Counted from the first letter of the stretch, positions 18,965-27,930 are shown. The stretch: 64,000 bases of DNA from Prochlorococcus sp. AG-409-B05 (GCA_003216075.1 QCJK01000005.1:1-64000), one strand, 5' to 3'. Numbers and translations: made by a program. Notes: generated by a model not told the origin, from the letters alone.

Positions 18965-19432
18965 ATGGAATCAGTGAATTCCGCATCCAGCGAAACACAG
19001 ACCCAATTCAAAGCTCAACAAGAGCTAGAACCCCGCTTATCAGAGCAATGGTTCACAGAACGCTTTGAAAGCATATTGCCCAAAATTCAAGAGAGATGGC
19101 CCAACCTTGCACAGCAAACATTAGAGGCGACTCGGGGCAGTCTCGATGAAGTGATCCAATTAATTTCTAAACATTCCGGAATAACGACCTATAAAGTTCA
19201 AGAGCAATTAGAAGAATTACTTGATTCAGCAAGCACAAGAACCAAAGATATTGCTCAAAGCTTAGAGCCCTTAGAAAAACAACTGGAAGAGCTTCTTGAT
19301 GAATTAAATACAACTCTTCGTCCAAAGCTTGAAGGACCTATCCGCAAAAGGCCCATTCTCGCTATTGGGATGGCAGCAGGGATCGGGGTAATCCTTGGCA
19401 TGCTTCTTGCTGGAAGCAGAAGACCCTCATGA
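18965..19432 (+). CDS. DUF883/ElaB-YqjD-like membrane-anchored protein
   Basis: A 155-residue protein with amphipathic helices and probable coiled coil over residues 45-120. A C-terminal arginine-flanked transmembrane helix follows (RKRPILAIGMAAGIGVILGMLL, broken by glycines), the hallmark of the DUF883 family (E. coli YqjD, ElaB). E. coli members bind ribosomes at the inner membrane in stationary phase; whether this one does is unknown. Its stop overlaps the next start by 4 bases (ATGA), so translation is coupled with the YqjE-like gene. Confidence 0.72.
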   Translation: MESVNSASSETQTQFKAQQELEPRLSEQWFTERFESILPKIQERWPNLAQQTLEATRGSLDEVIQLISKHSGITTYKVQEQLEELLDSASTRTKDIAQSLEPLEKQLEELLDELNTTLRPKLEGPIRKRPILAIGMAAGIGVILGMLLAGSRRPS

Positions 19433-19818
19433 ACGAATCAGATCGTCAACGTGGATTAGGAGCTGCCGCAAGGGTGACAGCTCTTGCAACTTCGGTCATG
19501 GACCTCCATGTCCGAATTGCCCTTCAAGAAATGGACCGAGAAAAAAGGCGTCTAATTAGTGGGGGAATTTTTTTGGCAATGGGAGGGAGTTTGATGTTGT
19601 TTGGATTGCTATCGATAGAAGTTGCTTGCTTCGTTTGGATGAACACGTCATTGGAGTGGTCAATAGAATTATCTTTAATCCTTTTAGCCCTAATAAATAT
19701 AACTTTGGCTGGTCTCAGTTTGAGAATTGGAGGTCAGCTGACAAAAGGGCCATATCTACCTGAAACCCTTGAGGGCCTAACAAAAACCACTAAGGCTGTC
19801 TTTGGTCAACAAAAATAA
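19429..19818 (+). CDS. YqjE/holin superfamily III-like membrane protein
   Basis: A 129-residue protein with a basic N-terminal helical segment and two hydrophobic helices at about 40-65 and 80-100. This is the layout of the phage holin family (Actinobacterial Holin-X, YqjE). The pair with the preceding DUF883-like gene mirrors the yqjD-yqjE pair of proteobacteria, and a 4-base overlap indicates coupling. It need not be a true holin; no endolysin or phage gene is nearby. Function unknown. Confidence 0.68.
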   Translation: MNESDRQRGLGAAARVTALATSVMDLHVRIALQEMDREKRRLISGGIFLAMGGSLMLFGLLSIEVACFVWMNTSLEWSIELSLILLALINITLAGLSLRIGGQLTKGPYLPETLEGLTKTTKAVFGQQK

Positions 19819-19838
19819 ACTTTTCAGGTAAAGTATAT

Positions 19839-20987
19839 TTAATTGATTGCATAGTTTAACCATCTACATTCAATACCACCATTGTTAATGGCTATGCGTT
19901 TCTTAGATTTCATGCCTAAAAATCTAGTCAAATTTGAATTGCCACTTAATAACCATAATTGCCATCCAGATGCATTTTCTTTAAGAAAGCAACCTAAATC
20001 TTTATACAAATCCTCTAATTTTTCATTAGAACCAAGTCTTTTCCCATAGGGTGGATTGCAGACAAATATCCCCTTTTCTTTTGGGACAATTAATGAACTA
20101 AAACTAATTGGCTTAATATTTATAAAATTTTGTAGCCTAGCTGCTTTAAGATTATCTTGAGCCTGATTTGCTATACGAATATCCTGTTCACAGCCTATAA
20201 TTAAAGGCAGTTTAAAGTTCTTACGATCGCCTCTCTTTACAAGTTCTTTCTCAGTGTTCCATAAATTTGAATCAAAATCAGCCCATTTATTTACTAAAAA
20301 AGACTTTCCTAATCGTGTAGGCATATCCAGGGCATGATTTACAGCCTCAATAAGTAAAGTACCGGAGCCACAAAGTGGATCTATTAAGGGTACTAAACCA
20401 TTCCAATTTGTTAGCCTTATCAAACCTGCTGCAAGATTTTCTTTTAAAGGTGCATTACCCATTGCTGCCCTATACCCACGTCTATGTAAACTTTCAGCTG
20501 AACCATCAAGGCTCAAAATAGCAAGGTCATAATTAAGATGTAAATGCAAACAAATATCGGGTTGATCGATATTAATATTTGACCTATATCCCCAAAGTTG
20601 CTTTTGGAAATCAATCAAAGCATTCTTTACTTGTAAAGCTGTAAAATGGGTATGTGTTAATCCCTTACCAATCCCTGAAACATCAACTCTAAAACTCATA
20701 GAAGGATGTAACCATTTCTCCCAATCCAAAGCTCTTTGAACTTCTTTATACAGAGATTGTGGTCCATTACATTTGAATCTAGATACTTCTCTTAAAAGGC
20801 GAAAAGGTAGTCTAGCTTGAAGATAAAGCCTATAAAAGCAAGCAAGATCCCCCTCAAAATATGCACTTCTCTTCAGAGGCTTCACACATTTAGCCCCAAA
20901 ACTTTCTAGTTCCTGTGCACCCTCCTCCTCAAGGCCTGAAGGTAATACAGCAATCCCACGCATGGTCATCTCTCTGAAGTCATTCAT
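19839..20987 (-). CDS. THUMP-domain 23S rRNA (guanine-N2) methyltransferase
   Basis: A 382-residue RNA methyltransferase related to RlmL/YcbY N-terminal half and YpsC. A THUMP domain covers about residues 50-150. The Rossmann methyltransferase that follows has DPLCGSGTLLIEA (SAM binding) and CNPPYGKRLG, the NPPY catalytic motif of N2-guanine methylation. The predicted target is m2G in 23S rRNA. The ATG at 20987 is used; an ATG six codons in is equally possible. It is convergent with the holin-like gene. Confidence 0.88.
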   Translation of the reverse strand: MNDFREMTMRGIAVLPSGLEEEGAQELESFGAKCVKPLKRSAYFEGDLACFYRLYLQARLPFRLLREVSRFKCNGPQSLYKEVQRALDWEKWLHPSMSFRVDVSGIGKGLTHTHFTALQVKNALIDFQKQLWGYRSNINIDQPDICLHLHLNYDLAILSLDGSAESLHRRGYRAAMGNAPLKENLAAGLIRLTNWNGLVPLIDPLCGSGTLLIEAVNHALDMPTRLGKSFLVNKWADFDSNLWNTEKELVKRGDRKNFKLPLIIGCEQDIRIANQAQDNLKAARLQNFINIKPISFSSLIVPKEKGIFVCNPPYGKRLGSNEKLEDLYKDLGCFLKENASGWQLWLLSGNSNLTRFLGMKSKKRIAINNGGIECRWLNYAIN

Positions 20988-21074
20988 TAGAAATAAATAA
21001 ATTCATCCAAAAAATAAGGGTTGTGGATGAACTCCCTCAAGACTGCAAGAATGCTGTTGTCCATTTTCATATGG

Positions 21075-21340
21075 ACTAGGTGATCCACACCAATGTTTCG
21101 GACAGCGGTTCGATTCCGCTCAGCTCCACTCAATAAAAGACTTGGGGCTGCAATGGTTTCGACGGGACATCAGGAGGGTGACTGAAGCCTGCTCGGTAAG
21201 AGCAAATCCGTAACAGCGAACAAAATCGTTCGTTTCTCCCGTCAAACAGCCCCTGTTGCTGCTTGACCCTAATAAGGGAGATGGGGTGAAGTCAGCCTTA
21301 TCACCCAAATGACTCATGGGGACTGGAAGGTCCCCCTAAT
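21075..21340 (+). ncRNA. ssrA: Circularly permuted two-piece tmRNA
   Basis: Rescues stalled ribosomes. The 3' acceptor half comes first: TTTCGGAC, the T arm AGCGG-TTCGATT-CCGCT (21104-21120), and CAGCTCC plus discriminator A ending at 21128. A 15-base linker follows, then the coding half beginning GGGGCTG at 21144, which pairs with CAGCTCC to rebuild the acceptor stem. The tag frame at 21216-21266 codes ANKIVRFSRQTAPVAA and a stop, typical of marine picocyanobacteria. A GGGGAC/GTCCCC hairpin at 21318-21335 lies near the 3' end. Outer limits are approximate. Processing must remove the linker; CCA is not encoded. Confidence 0.93.
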
Positions 21341-21473
21341 TTAAAGACAAAAAGATAGGCATACGCAAGGCAGCTCGCCATCCAAGTTTTTCAATAGGTG
21401 TTGCACCTGCACAGATTCACTTGACCTCACATACCCAGTTACGTAAGATTGTTTTCTCGAATTAACCTCCTGC

Positions 21474-21581
21474 ATGGACTTCCGAGTTCTAATTGTTCTA
21501 AGCCCAATTGTTTTCTCTGTAGTCTGGACAGCGTTTTGGCTAGCTAGATGGGGAGTATTCAAATTTGATTCTGCTTCATAG
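21474..21581 (+). CDS. psbY: Photosystem II protein Y
   Basis: A 35-residue single-helix protein whose opening MDFRVLIVLSPIV matches the PsbY start (MDxRxLxVxxPI). PsbY lies at the periphery of photosystem II near cytochrome b559. The C-terminus after the helix (WGVFKFDSAS) is short and differs from the lysine-rich tail common in freshwater forms. It lies 134 bases after ssrA, and a strong hairpin follows 80 bases downstream. The assignment rests mainly on the N-terminal motif. Confidence 0.72.
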   Translation: MDFRVLIVLSPIVFSVVWTAFWLARWGVFKFDSAS

Positions 21582-22111
21582 CGCCCTCAAAGCTTAAATA
21601 AGGCTGAAATCCGCGTTATATCGTTTGTGGCTTAAAGCCCTTGGATCACTCAGCAAGAATCTACTAACTTTTTTTAAAGTTAGTAGATATTTATTTGTAT
21701 AATTTTTCCTTTAAAAATTTCTATTGGAATAGTAAAATATTCATACAAGTAGTTTAGATGTTTAAAAAGAATTATTAAATAAGTAACTTCAATGCAAGAT
21801 AGTTGCTTCATCCATTCAGTAATCAACCTCTAACTAAAACTGGAGCAAAGTTCCACGCTAGAGCAAACTGCATAAAAGGGAAGCCAATAACAGTTGACAT
21901 CAACTCAATCACAACACGTCCTAACAACACCAGACTAAAAAGGGAGAATCCGGATACCTTATTAGATCAAACTAAAAATCGCGAGCAAAACAGCCAAATT
22001 CAAAAGAGGGTTTTAAGAGAAACACCAGTTTAATTAAATACTCTTCTTACGAGAAACCTGGAATCATATTAATTTGTTGTTTTTCAGCATAAGGGTAGAC
22101 AGGATTATGAA
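21582..22111. other. Intergenic region, 530 bases
   Basis: Holds the psbY terminator hairpin at 21661-21686 and then AT-rich sequence. A plus-strand frame from a TTG at 21803 to 22033 is open (76 codons). It has no ribosome site and an implausible composition, so it is not called a gene. Confidence 0.5.
21661..21686 (+). terminator. Terminator hairpin after psbY
   Basis: A perfect 11-bp stem (CTACTAACTTT with AAAGTTAGTAG) has a TTTT loop and is followed by a T-rich stretch. It could terminate psbY and possibly act in both directions. Confidence 0.7.
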
Positions 22112-22642
22112 TTAACGAAATCTTGGAAAAAACCTTGTCGCAGCAAAAAACAAAATGGTCAACAAAAATAATAAGGGCAACAAGTTTATAACTATTAGCA
22201 TCCCTAAGAAGGCCAGATATAAAAACATGGCAGAGAAGCAAAATAAACAAAAAAGCAGGGCCCATCTTAAAAAACGCTTTTTCCAAAATTGTCCTGTTGC
22301 CTTATCTAATCTGATCTGAAGACTGTTTCTCGATGCACAAAGCTCAGCAAGTCTGCCCTGATGCCATTTTACAGAATCAGATGCTGCTGATTTATACCAT
22401 CGATTCTGCAAACTCGACAAAAAACCTTTTCGAGGAAATAGTGTGGATTTAATTGCAACGCTCTGAGCCTGAAATAAACCGTTAGTTAATATTTTTATTT
22501 CTTGCTCAAGTGCAGAAATTTTTTCTCTTAAACACAATACGTATTCTGATTCATTTATTTGTGGGCGAAAAGTAGTTAAGGCAAGGTCATGTGATTTTTT
22601 ACTCTTAAAGAGTTTCATTAGATCTCTCAGGTCAAGATTCAT
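22112..22642 (-). CDS. Membrane protein with N-terminal coiled coil, unknown
   Basis: A 176-residue protein. The N-terminal 120 residues are helical and polar (CLREKISALEQEIKILTNG looks coiled coil). Two adjacent hydrophobic helices then fill about 125-168, with a short basic end. No known domain is seen. The order coiled coil then hairpin of two helices suggests a membrane-anchored scaffold with both ends in the cytoplasm. The start ATG at 22642 is clear. The gene lies in a stretch of small unassigned genes. Confidence 0.65.
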   Translation of the reverse strand: MNLDLRDLMKLFKSKKSHDLALTTFRPQINESEYVLCLREKISALEQEIKILTNGLFQAQSVAIKSTLFPRKGFLSSLQNRWYKSAASDSVKWHQGRLAELCASRNSLQIRLDKATGQFWKKRFLRWALLFCLFCFSAMFLYLAFLGMLIVINLLPLLFLLTILFFAATRFFPRFR

Positions 22643-22742
22643 TCAAATTTGTTTCAGGAATAACTATTGAGGTACAATTATTGAAAGTTATATTGAAATT
22701 TTGAGTAATCAAAAAACAAAACATCTCTATTAATTAATAAAA

Positions 22743-22901
22743 TCAATTATCTCTATCTCTGAGGTCATAAGTAGGTTTTTGCTTAGGTTGTTTCCCTTCA
22801 ATCCAAGATACAAACCTCATCAGAATTCTACCAAAAACAGGCACCCATACACGCTCATAGAAATATTTCAAAGGATTTGGCATCATCGCAGACTCATTCA
22901 T
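22743..22901 (-). CDS. Small basic amphipathic protein (52 aa)
   Basis: A 52-residue frame on the minus strand with sensible composition. An amphipathic aromatic segment (NPLKYFYERVWVPVFGRILM) is followed by WIEGKQPKQKPTYDLRDRDN at the end. ATGs also occur six and seven codons in. No family is recognised. The aromatic/basic pattern suggests membrane-surface association. Short proteins of this type are frequent in picocyanobacteria. Confidence 0.5.
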   Translation of the reverse strand: MNESAMMPNPLKYFYERVWVPVFGRILMRFVSWIEGKQPKQKPTYDLRDRDN

Positions 22902-22973
22902 GAGAACTAAGTATAATGTGATTGACTAAAGAAATAGATATATCGGATATTCCTGTGAGTAATGTTCCGATTA

Positions 22974-23180
22974 CTAAGCTGCTCCACGGTATTCATTATA
23001 CGAGCGGTTAGCCCAGTGAAGACGGGGCACGACTTTCAATTTTTCGGGCTGGTTTGAATTCTCTCGAGATAAAGGATCTTCTTTCAGAGAAGTAGTAGGG
23101 AGCTGCTCAGAAGAGTGCGTAGCAAGTTTTTGAATAGCAAACCCCTCTGGTACAGCTCTCCTGGGCCAATACTTATGCAT
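22974..23180 (-). CDS. Small conserved-type protein (68 aa), unknown
   Basis: A 68-residue soluble frame starting at ATG 23180, rich in Pro, Ser, Glu and Arg, with no hydrophobic segment. No motif is recognised. It reads in the same direction as the two preceding minus-strand genes with short gaps, which supports it being real, but a chance frame cannot be excluded. Confidence 0.45.
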   Translation of the reverse strand: MHKYWPRRAVPEGFAIQKLATHSSEQLPTTSLKEDPLSRENSNQPEKLKVVPRLHWANRSYNEYRGAA

Positions 23181-23462
23181 GAACTAAAATCTTACGCAAA
23201 TCAAAGAAAGCAAATGAAAAGACTGAAAACAAGGCCTTCGATCTAAATTGGAATCAAAAGTTTTTCATAAAGCATTGGAAGATGCCATACTTTTAATCAG
23301 ATTATCTAGAATTATTTCAGAACTAATAAGAGAAGAAAATGCATTGCGAGTATGGAATGAGTGAATAAGAAAAGGATATGTTAATTATGATTCAACCCTA
23401 TAATAAGCAGTATAGTAATACTATTCAAATGCATATATGATATTATAAACTTTTCAAGTAAT

Positions 23463-24191
23463 ATGTTTCCCAATAACGAACAAGATTACATTCCAAGAAA
23501 TGTCTTCAATGACAAGTTTATACAAATTAGCTATTCTCAGCATGGGGAAGATAATTATATAAGAGAGTTTTTCTGGGAAGATATTCTGAAGAAAAGAAGC
23601 GGTTCATACTTAGATATCGGTTGTTTTGATGATTGTTTAAATTCGAATACTAAGTTATTAAGTATTGTTGGCTGGAGTGGTATAGCAGTAGATGCAAATC
23701 CGGACTTAATTAAACCTTGGTTAAAAGCAAGGCCAAAAGATACTTTCATTAATCGATGTATATGCTTGCCACAGCAAAATAAAGATTATGTTGATTTCTA
23801 TCGTTTCAAGGATTATCCTCAAAACTCAACAGTGAATGCGACTTATGCTGAAAATATGATTAAAAATGGCATTCAATTACGAGACAAAATTACGATCTCC
23901 TCAATTAGCTTAACCCAGTTATCAAAAGAGATTGCAGAATCTAATTATTTTAATCTAGGCCTAGATTTTTTATCAATCGATTTAGAATATATAGATTATT
24001 TAAATGAAATACCTAGTGTACTACAATTTCTAATGCCTAAATTAATTTGTTTTGAAAAAGCTGACCCAAATACATGTAGTTCAAACCTTATGCAAAGTAG
24101 AGAAGTTAACGTATTAATAGAATCTGGTTACGAACCTATTACGATAACTGGTATCAATGGAGTGAATATTATTGCTAAGCAAAAAAATTAA
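23463..24191 (+). CDS. FkbM family methyltransferase
   Basis: A 242-residue SAM-dependent methyltransferase. It opens with YSQHGEDNYI and the SAM-binding YLDIGCFDDCLNSNT, then has AVDANPDLI (acidic loop binding the ribose) and LSIDLEYIDY. All fit the FkbM family, whose members often methylate sugar hydroxyls of surface polysaccharides or natural products. It sits in an AT-rich stretch with a GT-C-like protein and a porin, which favours a cell-surface role. The acceptor is unknown. Confidence 0.85.
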   Translation: MFPNNEQDYIPRNVFNDKFIQISYSQHGEDNYIREFFWEDILKKRSGSYLDIGCFDDCLNSNTKLLSIVGWSGIAVDANPDLIKPWLKARPKDTFINRCICLPQQNKDYVDFYRFKDYPQNSTVNATYAENMIKNGIQLRDKITISSISLTQLSKEIAESNYFNLGLDFLSIDLEYIDYLNEIPSVLQFLMPKLICFEKADPNTCSSNLMQSREVNVLIESGYEPITITGINGVNIIAKQKN

Positions 24192-24296
24192 TTTCTGCGA
24201 ATCCTGCCTGTTAAAAGTTTCGAGATACACACAAGAGAAATCTGGCTATTGCAATTCTAAATTGATTTCATATATTCAAATTAAATACTTGATCAT

Positions 24297-24656
24297 ATGG
24301 AAAGGGAACAAATCAATCTCACAAATGCAAAGCTTCGCATTTGCATGAAAAGAGGTGATGTGATTGGATATGATCGGGCAAAGCTTGAGCTGACTCAAAA
24401 TGACCAATTGAAATCCAAACAACTAGATACATGGTTTGAAGAAGTTCATCAAAATTTTAAAAATAAAGAGAAGTTAAATATTTCCATGATGAGTCTGCGA
24501 ATGTGGCAATTAGGAAGTTTAGATATTCAGGGAATCTGCTCAACAGGAGTTCCAGTCTTTATGCTTACAAATACAGCATTAGAAAAAATCAAGGATACTC
24601 CACTACAGAAATTACATGAAGTTCTTTTATGGCCAAATCAAAAGCAAGTTGTATAA
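24297..24656 (+). CDS. Conserved-type hypothetical protein (119 aa)
   Basis: A soluble helical N-terminus (LTNAKLRICMKRGDVIGYDRAKLEL) is followed by a compact region with MSLRMWQLGSLDIQGICSTG. No domain is recognised and no signal sequence is present. It lies 105 bases after the FkbM gene on the same strand and may share its transcript. Codon composition looks like its neighbours. Confidence 0.55.
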   Translation: MEREQINLTNAKLRICMKRGDVIGYDRAKLELTQNDQLKSKQLDTWFEEVHQNFKNKEKLNISMMSLRMWQLGSLDIQGICSTGVPVFMLTNTALEKIKDTPLQKLHEVLLWPNQKQVV

Positions 24657-24788
24657 GTCAAGCCGACTAAACCAGAATCAACTCAAAGCAAATAATCAAG
24701 TGTGAAGAGAGACAATCGAATATCTGTGCTGATCACTGAAAATATTAGACTGTTTATAGCTATTAATAGATGAGTTTCACTTTTAGCT

Positions 24789-24905
24789 ATGGAACGTTGG
24801 AAAGTAATTTGGCCAGCTGCTATTTTAGTTATTGCAAGCTTTTTTATCGTAATCTTAAGTGCCCTAGGCTTTAATTTTGATAATTTAATGATTCCAGTCA
24901 AATAA
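24789..24905 (+). CDS. Single-helix membrane miniprotein (38 aa)
   Basis: A 38-residue frame from ATG 24789 to TAA 24905. MERWKVIWP is followed by the hydrophobic helix AAILVIASFFIVILSALGF and a short polar end. The start with charged and tryptophan residues before a helix is typical of cyanobacterial miniproteins such as small photosystem or NDH subunits. No subunit is recognised. It is supported only by composition and by lack of competing frames. Confidence 0.5.
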   Translation: MERWKVIWPAAILVIASFFIVILSALGFNFDNLMIPVK

Positions 24906-25033
24906 TCTCATAAAAGTCTTAACTAAAGAAAAGCAATAAATAAACTTGTAGAATATTCAAAATTTTAATTATTCAAGAGGGAATATGCTAAGAAAATAAA
25001 ATGATTTATACTTGATATCATTTACTAAATATT

Positions 25034-26845
25034 GTGACATCTAAGCTAAACAAATTTCCTGCAATACTTGTTCATTGGTTGGCTATTCCTTCTATAGCCA
25101 TAATGATGACATTATGGCCTTCAATATCATCTAATATTGACAGGTTGCAAACAGACCCAGGAGATCCACTGCTAAATATATATTTTTTTGAACATGTTTT
25201 TCACCATTTCACGAAAAATAATATTACTAACTACCATGATTTTTGGTCACCAGATTTCTTCTGGCCTCTTAAGGGAACTTATGCCTGGAGTGACCACTTA
25301 ATTGGACCTTCCGTAATATATGGTCTTTGGAGGTTATTTTTCAATGAATTTCAGTCATATATAGGATGGTTATCAACAACTTTATTCTTAAACTATGTAT
25401 CTATACGTTGGTGCCTATTTAGGATTGCCCCTCAATCTGATAAAACATGGATAACTCTATCAGCATTAATTTGTTGTTTTAACCCAATCATCACAAGTCA
25501 ATTAGGGCATCCACAAATACTCTCTTTATTTATATTTGGACCAATTTTATATAGTTGTGATAAATTAATTACTGATGATCAGAATGGAGTTACAACTTCA
25601 GATATAATAGGAACCTTAGGCTGGCTATTATTAAATGGAGTTTTTAATATTTATATATTCGTATTTGGTTGTTTTATTTTCATTGTTTGTAGTGGAATTT
25701 ACTTTTATAAAGGAGTTAAAAGTAAATCTTTAAAGCTAAATCAGGGGAGAAAGTTAAGACCTAAACTATTTTCGTTTCTACTTTTAATGGTCATAAATAT
25801 TATTTTATATATTCCTTATTTGTCTACAATAAAAATATTTGGAAAAAGAGGTATAGGAATGATTATAAATAATCTACCGAAAATCTCAAGTTGGTTTTAC
25901 TCATCCAACCTGAATCTTTTACCAGCACCAATTCAACCAGAAAGTCTTGGGTCACAATTGATTTTTGGAGCTGAGCAAGAATTATTTCCAGGATGGGGCT
26001 TTCTAATACTTTTAGTTGGTGCTGCAATTACTGGATTAAAAGGAATCAATGGAAGATCAGACAGCAATGTAAAGATTTGGTTGATTACCGTAAGTCTCAG
26101 CTTCCTGATAACACTAAATATATTTGGAATCAGTTTATGGCGAATCTTTACTCATATAATTCCAGGTGCTAATGCAGTTGGAGCTTCTAGTCGCGTCAGT
26201 TTAATACTAATCCTATTATGCGGCCCATTATTTGCACATTCAAGTAAATATTGGGGGTCAATAAAGATTTTTACTAGCAGAGTAATATTAATTAGCTTAG
26301 GATTTATATCTATCTGGAGAATCAATCAATATAATTTTGATTTGATAAACTGGAAAAGTGAATTAAAATTACTCATCTCTACAATAGAATCAAATAAATG
26401 TAAATCATTCTGGTTGGAACCTATAAGTTCAAATCCAACATATCGGCATATACAAGCAATGCATGCACAATTAAAAACTGGTATCCCAACTTTAAATGGG
26501 TATAGTGGACACTCACCAAAAGGAGGTTACCCATTCACTAATAGCGCTGGAACAACGGCCTATTCATGGTCAATTGCTGTGAATTCATTGCAAGATCATC
26601 AAACAAAAAATGTAGATACAGTAACTAATAATTGTATTATAAATTTAAATCAAAAGCCATCATCAGTAAAAAGAATTACAAAAGATGAGCTCAGTTTAGA
26701 AAATCTTGAATTTGGGCATAAAAATTTAAAAATTAAGAAGGCAGAAAATAATACAATATACTTTCAAAAATTTCAAAATGGATTATGGGGTCAAACACAA
26801 AGTATTAAAGTCAATCCTAATAAAATACAAACTACAGAAAACTAA
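25034..26845 (+). CDS. Multispanning membrane protein, probable GT-C type glycosyltransferase
   Basis: A 603-residue integral membrane protein with about eleven hydrophobic segments over residues 10-440 and a soluble C-terminal part. Early loop residues DPGDPLLNIYFFEH and the following FWSPDFFWP resemble the first periplasmic loop of GT-C enzymes, where an acidic pair binds the lipid-linked sugar. The starting codon is GTG at 25034. Such proteins transfer sugars to lipids or surface polymers. The exact family (YfhO/DUF6311-like) is uncertain. It lies near the FkbM and porin genes. Confidence 0.68.
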   Translation: MTSKLNKFPAILVHWLAIPSIAIMMTLWPSISSNIDRLQTDPGDPLLNIYFFEHVFHHFTKNNITNYHDFWSPDFFWPLKGTYAWSDHLIGPSVIYGLWRLFFNEFQSYIGWLSTTLFLNYVSIRWCLFRIAPQSDKTWITLSALICCFNPIITSQLGHPQILSLFIFGPILYSCDKLITDDQNGVTTSDIIGTLGWLLLNGVFNIYIFVFGCFIFIVCSGIYFYKGVKSKSLKLNQGRKLRPKLFSFLLLMVINIILYIPYLSTIKIFGKRGIGMIINNLPKISSWFYSSNLNLLPAPIQPESLGSQLIFGAEQELFPGWGFLILLVGAAITGLKGINGRSDSNVKIWLITVSLSFLITLNIFGISLWRIFTHIIPGANAVGASSRVSLILILLCGPLFAHSSKYWGSIKIFTSRVILISLGFISIWRINQYNFDLINWKSELKLLISTIESNKCKSFWLEPISSNPTYRHIQAMHAQLKTGIPTLNGYSGHSPKGGYPFTNSAGTTAYSWSIAVNSLQDHQTKNVDTVTNNCIINLNQKPSSVKRITKDELSLENLEFGHKNLKIKKAENNTIYFQKFQNGLWGQTQSIKVNPNKIQTTEN

Positions 26846-27053
26846 CTCCTAATGATTAAACACAATATTATTTAACCAATTGGCAAAATACCTCACTAAT
26901 AGTTAGAAATACTAGAGAATAAAAACCAGAGCAAAATTACCAAAGCGAAAACACTCAAGCGAAAAGACCGATTTACATTAACTGATTATTTGATTACACC
27001 TGGAATAGAGCCCAGGGTAAAAGCTTTTATCAGTAATTAAGCCCAAGGCTTTA

Positions 27054-27079
27054 GGAGAGCTTTGGTCATCGGGCTCTCC
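27054..27079 (+). promoter_or_regulatory. Leader hairpin before a 61-residue gene
   Basis: GGAGAGC at 27054-27060 pairs with GCTCTCC at 27073-27079 in the leader. A GGAG ribosome site follows at 27090 and the start codon at 27099. It may regulate translation or end an upstream transcript; no T-run follows. Confidence 0.3.
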
Positions 27080-27098
27080 GTCAATCTATGGAGTAACA

Positions 27099-27284
27099 AT
27101 GTACTACCCATCCAAAGCCAGTGATTCACAAAAAAGGCTGATTGTAGAAATGTCAAGAAGACTTCGAGAGCTTCAATATAGACGAGATCATTTAACTAAA
27201 GAATTACAAGCAATCAATACTGCTTTGTTTACACTAAATGCACAAATCAAAAGCGATGATTACTATAGACAACTTACTTTATAA
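27099..27284 (+). CDS. Small coiled-coil protein (61 aa)
   Basis: A 61-residue protein that is almost entirely one charged helix (MSRRLRELQYRRDHLTKELQ and onward), probably coiled coil. It has a good GGAG ribosome site 6 bases before the ATG. No name is recognised. The helical pattern suggests a small adaptor or nucleic-acid-binding protein. Confidence 0.6.
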   Translation: MYYPSKASDSQKRLIVEMSRRLRELQYRRDHLTKELQAINTALFTLNAQIKSDDYYRQLTL

Positions 27285-27427
27285 GTTAATTAATTTAAAC
27301 AGGATTTTTGTAAGCTTTTAAAGCACAATTAATATAATTATTCCTAATGTAAGGATGAGCCCAGACTGCATCTAGTATTGACGCAATCTAAAGTAGAGAT
27401 ATATTGACATTAGTTTTCAAAATTTTA

Positions 27428-27511
27428 ATGCTTCACTCAATCATGCTACAAATTTTAGCCACATTGATTGGTATAACCGTGCTCATCAACTTGTCCAGTA
27501 ACAAAGAATAA
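27428..27511 (+). CDS. Possible 27-residue membrane peptide
   Basis: The frame begins MLHSIMLQILATLIG and ends SSNKE, with one hydrophobic helix. A TTGACA box occurs 16 bases before the ATG, too close for an ordinary promoter with leader. The size and composition resemble cyanobacterial membrane miniproteins, but a frame this short can arise by chance. Confidence 0.3.
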   Translation: MLHSIMLQILATLIGITVLINLSSNKE

Positions 27512-27930
27512 ATAAAAAGGCTTGAAGTTAGTGTAATAAGAAAGATCCAATTTTCTCTTAATGTAGATAAGAGAGAACAAACCTAGATATATAGGAGTTG
27601 TTATAATTACATCAAACAAATTTATAGCTACATATCAAGCAAAGGAAATGGTTTGAACATTCTCTAAAGAAAATTATTAAAGTAACTTATCTCCCGAAAT
27701 AGATAAGAGCTTCAAAGAAATTTGCCGAATAGTACTTATAGTTTAGATTTCAGCGCTAATATAGAATTTAAATTCATCTAGACCAAACTGTAGGTCAATA
27801 AAAGTCTAAGTCATGGCATTCTATTTAGATAACTTAAAATGCAATGCAAACAAGATAGATCAACTGTGAAACTGCACATGGCAAGTTCATAGCACATTGA
27901 TCTGTCGTTAAATACAATGCAAAATATTTT
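27512..27930. other. Intergenic region upstream of the porin gene, 419 bases
   Basis: AT-rich with two short hairpins. TCTCTTA/TAAGAGA lies at 27554-27574 and CTTATCT/AGATAAG at 27686-27707. No open frame of interest is seen. It should hold the porin promoter and may encode a small RNA. Confidence 0.45.

Noticed and set aside
19429-19818. Holin-like gene as part of a prophage
   Set aside because: No other phage gene lies near, and the partner is a DUF883-type bacterial gene.
21803-22033. 76-codon open frame on the plus strand after psbY
   Set aside because: TTG start with no ribosome site, no hydrophobic or catalytic pattern, and composition rich in Asn/Thr/Lys as expected of random AT-rich sequence.
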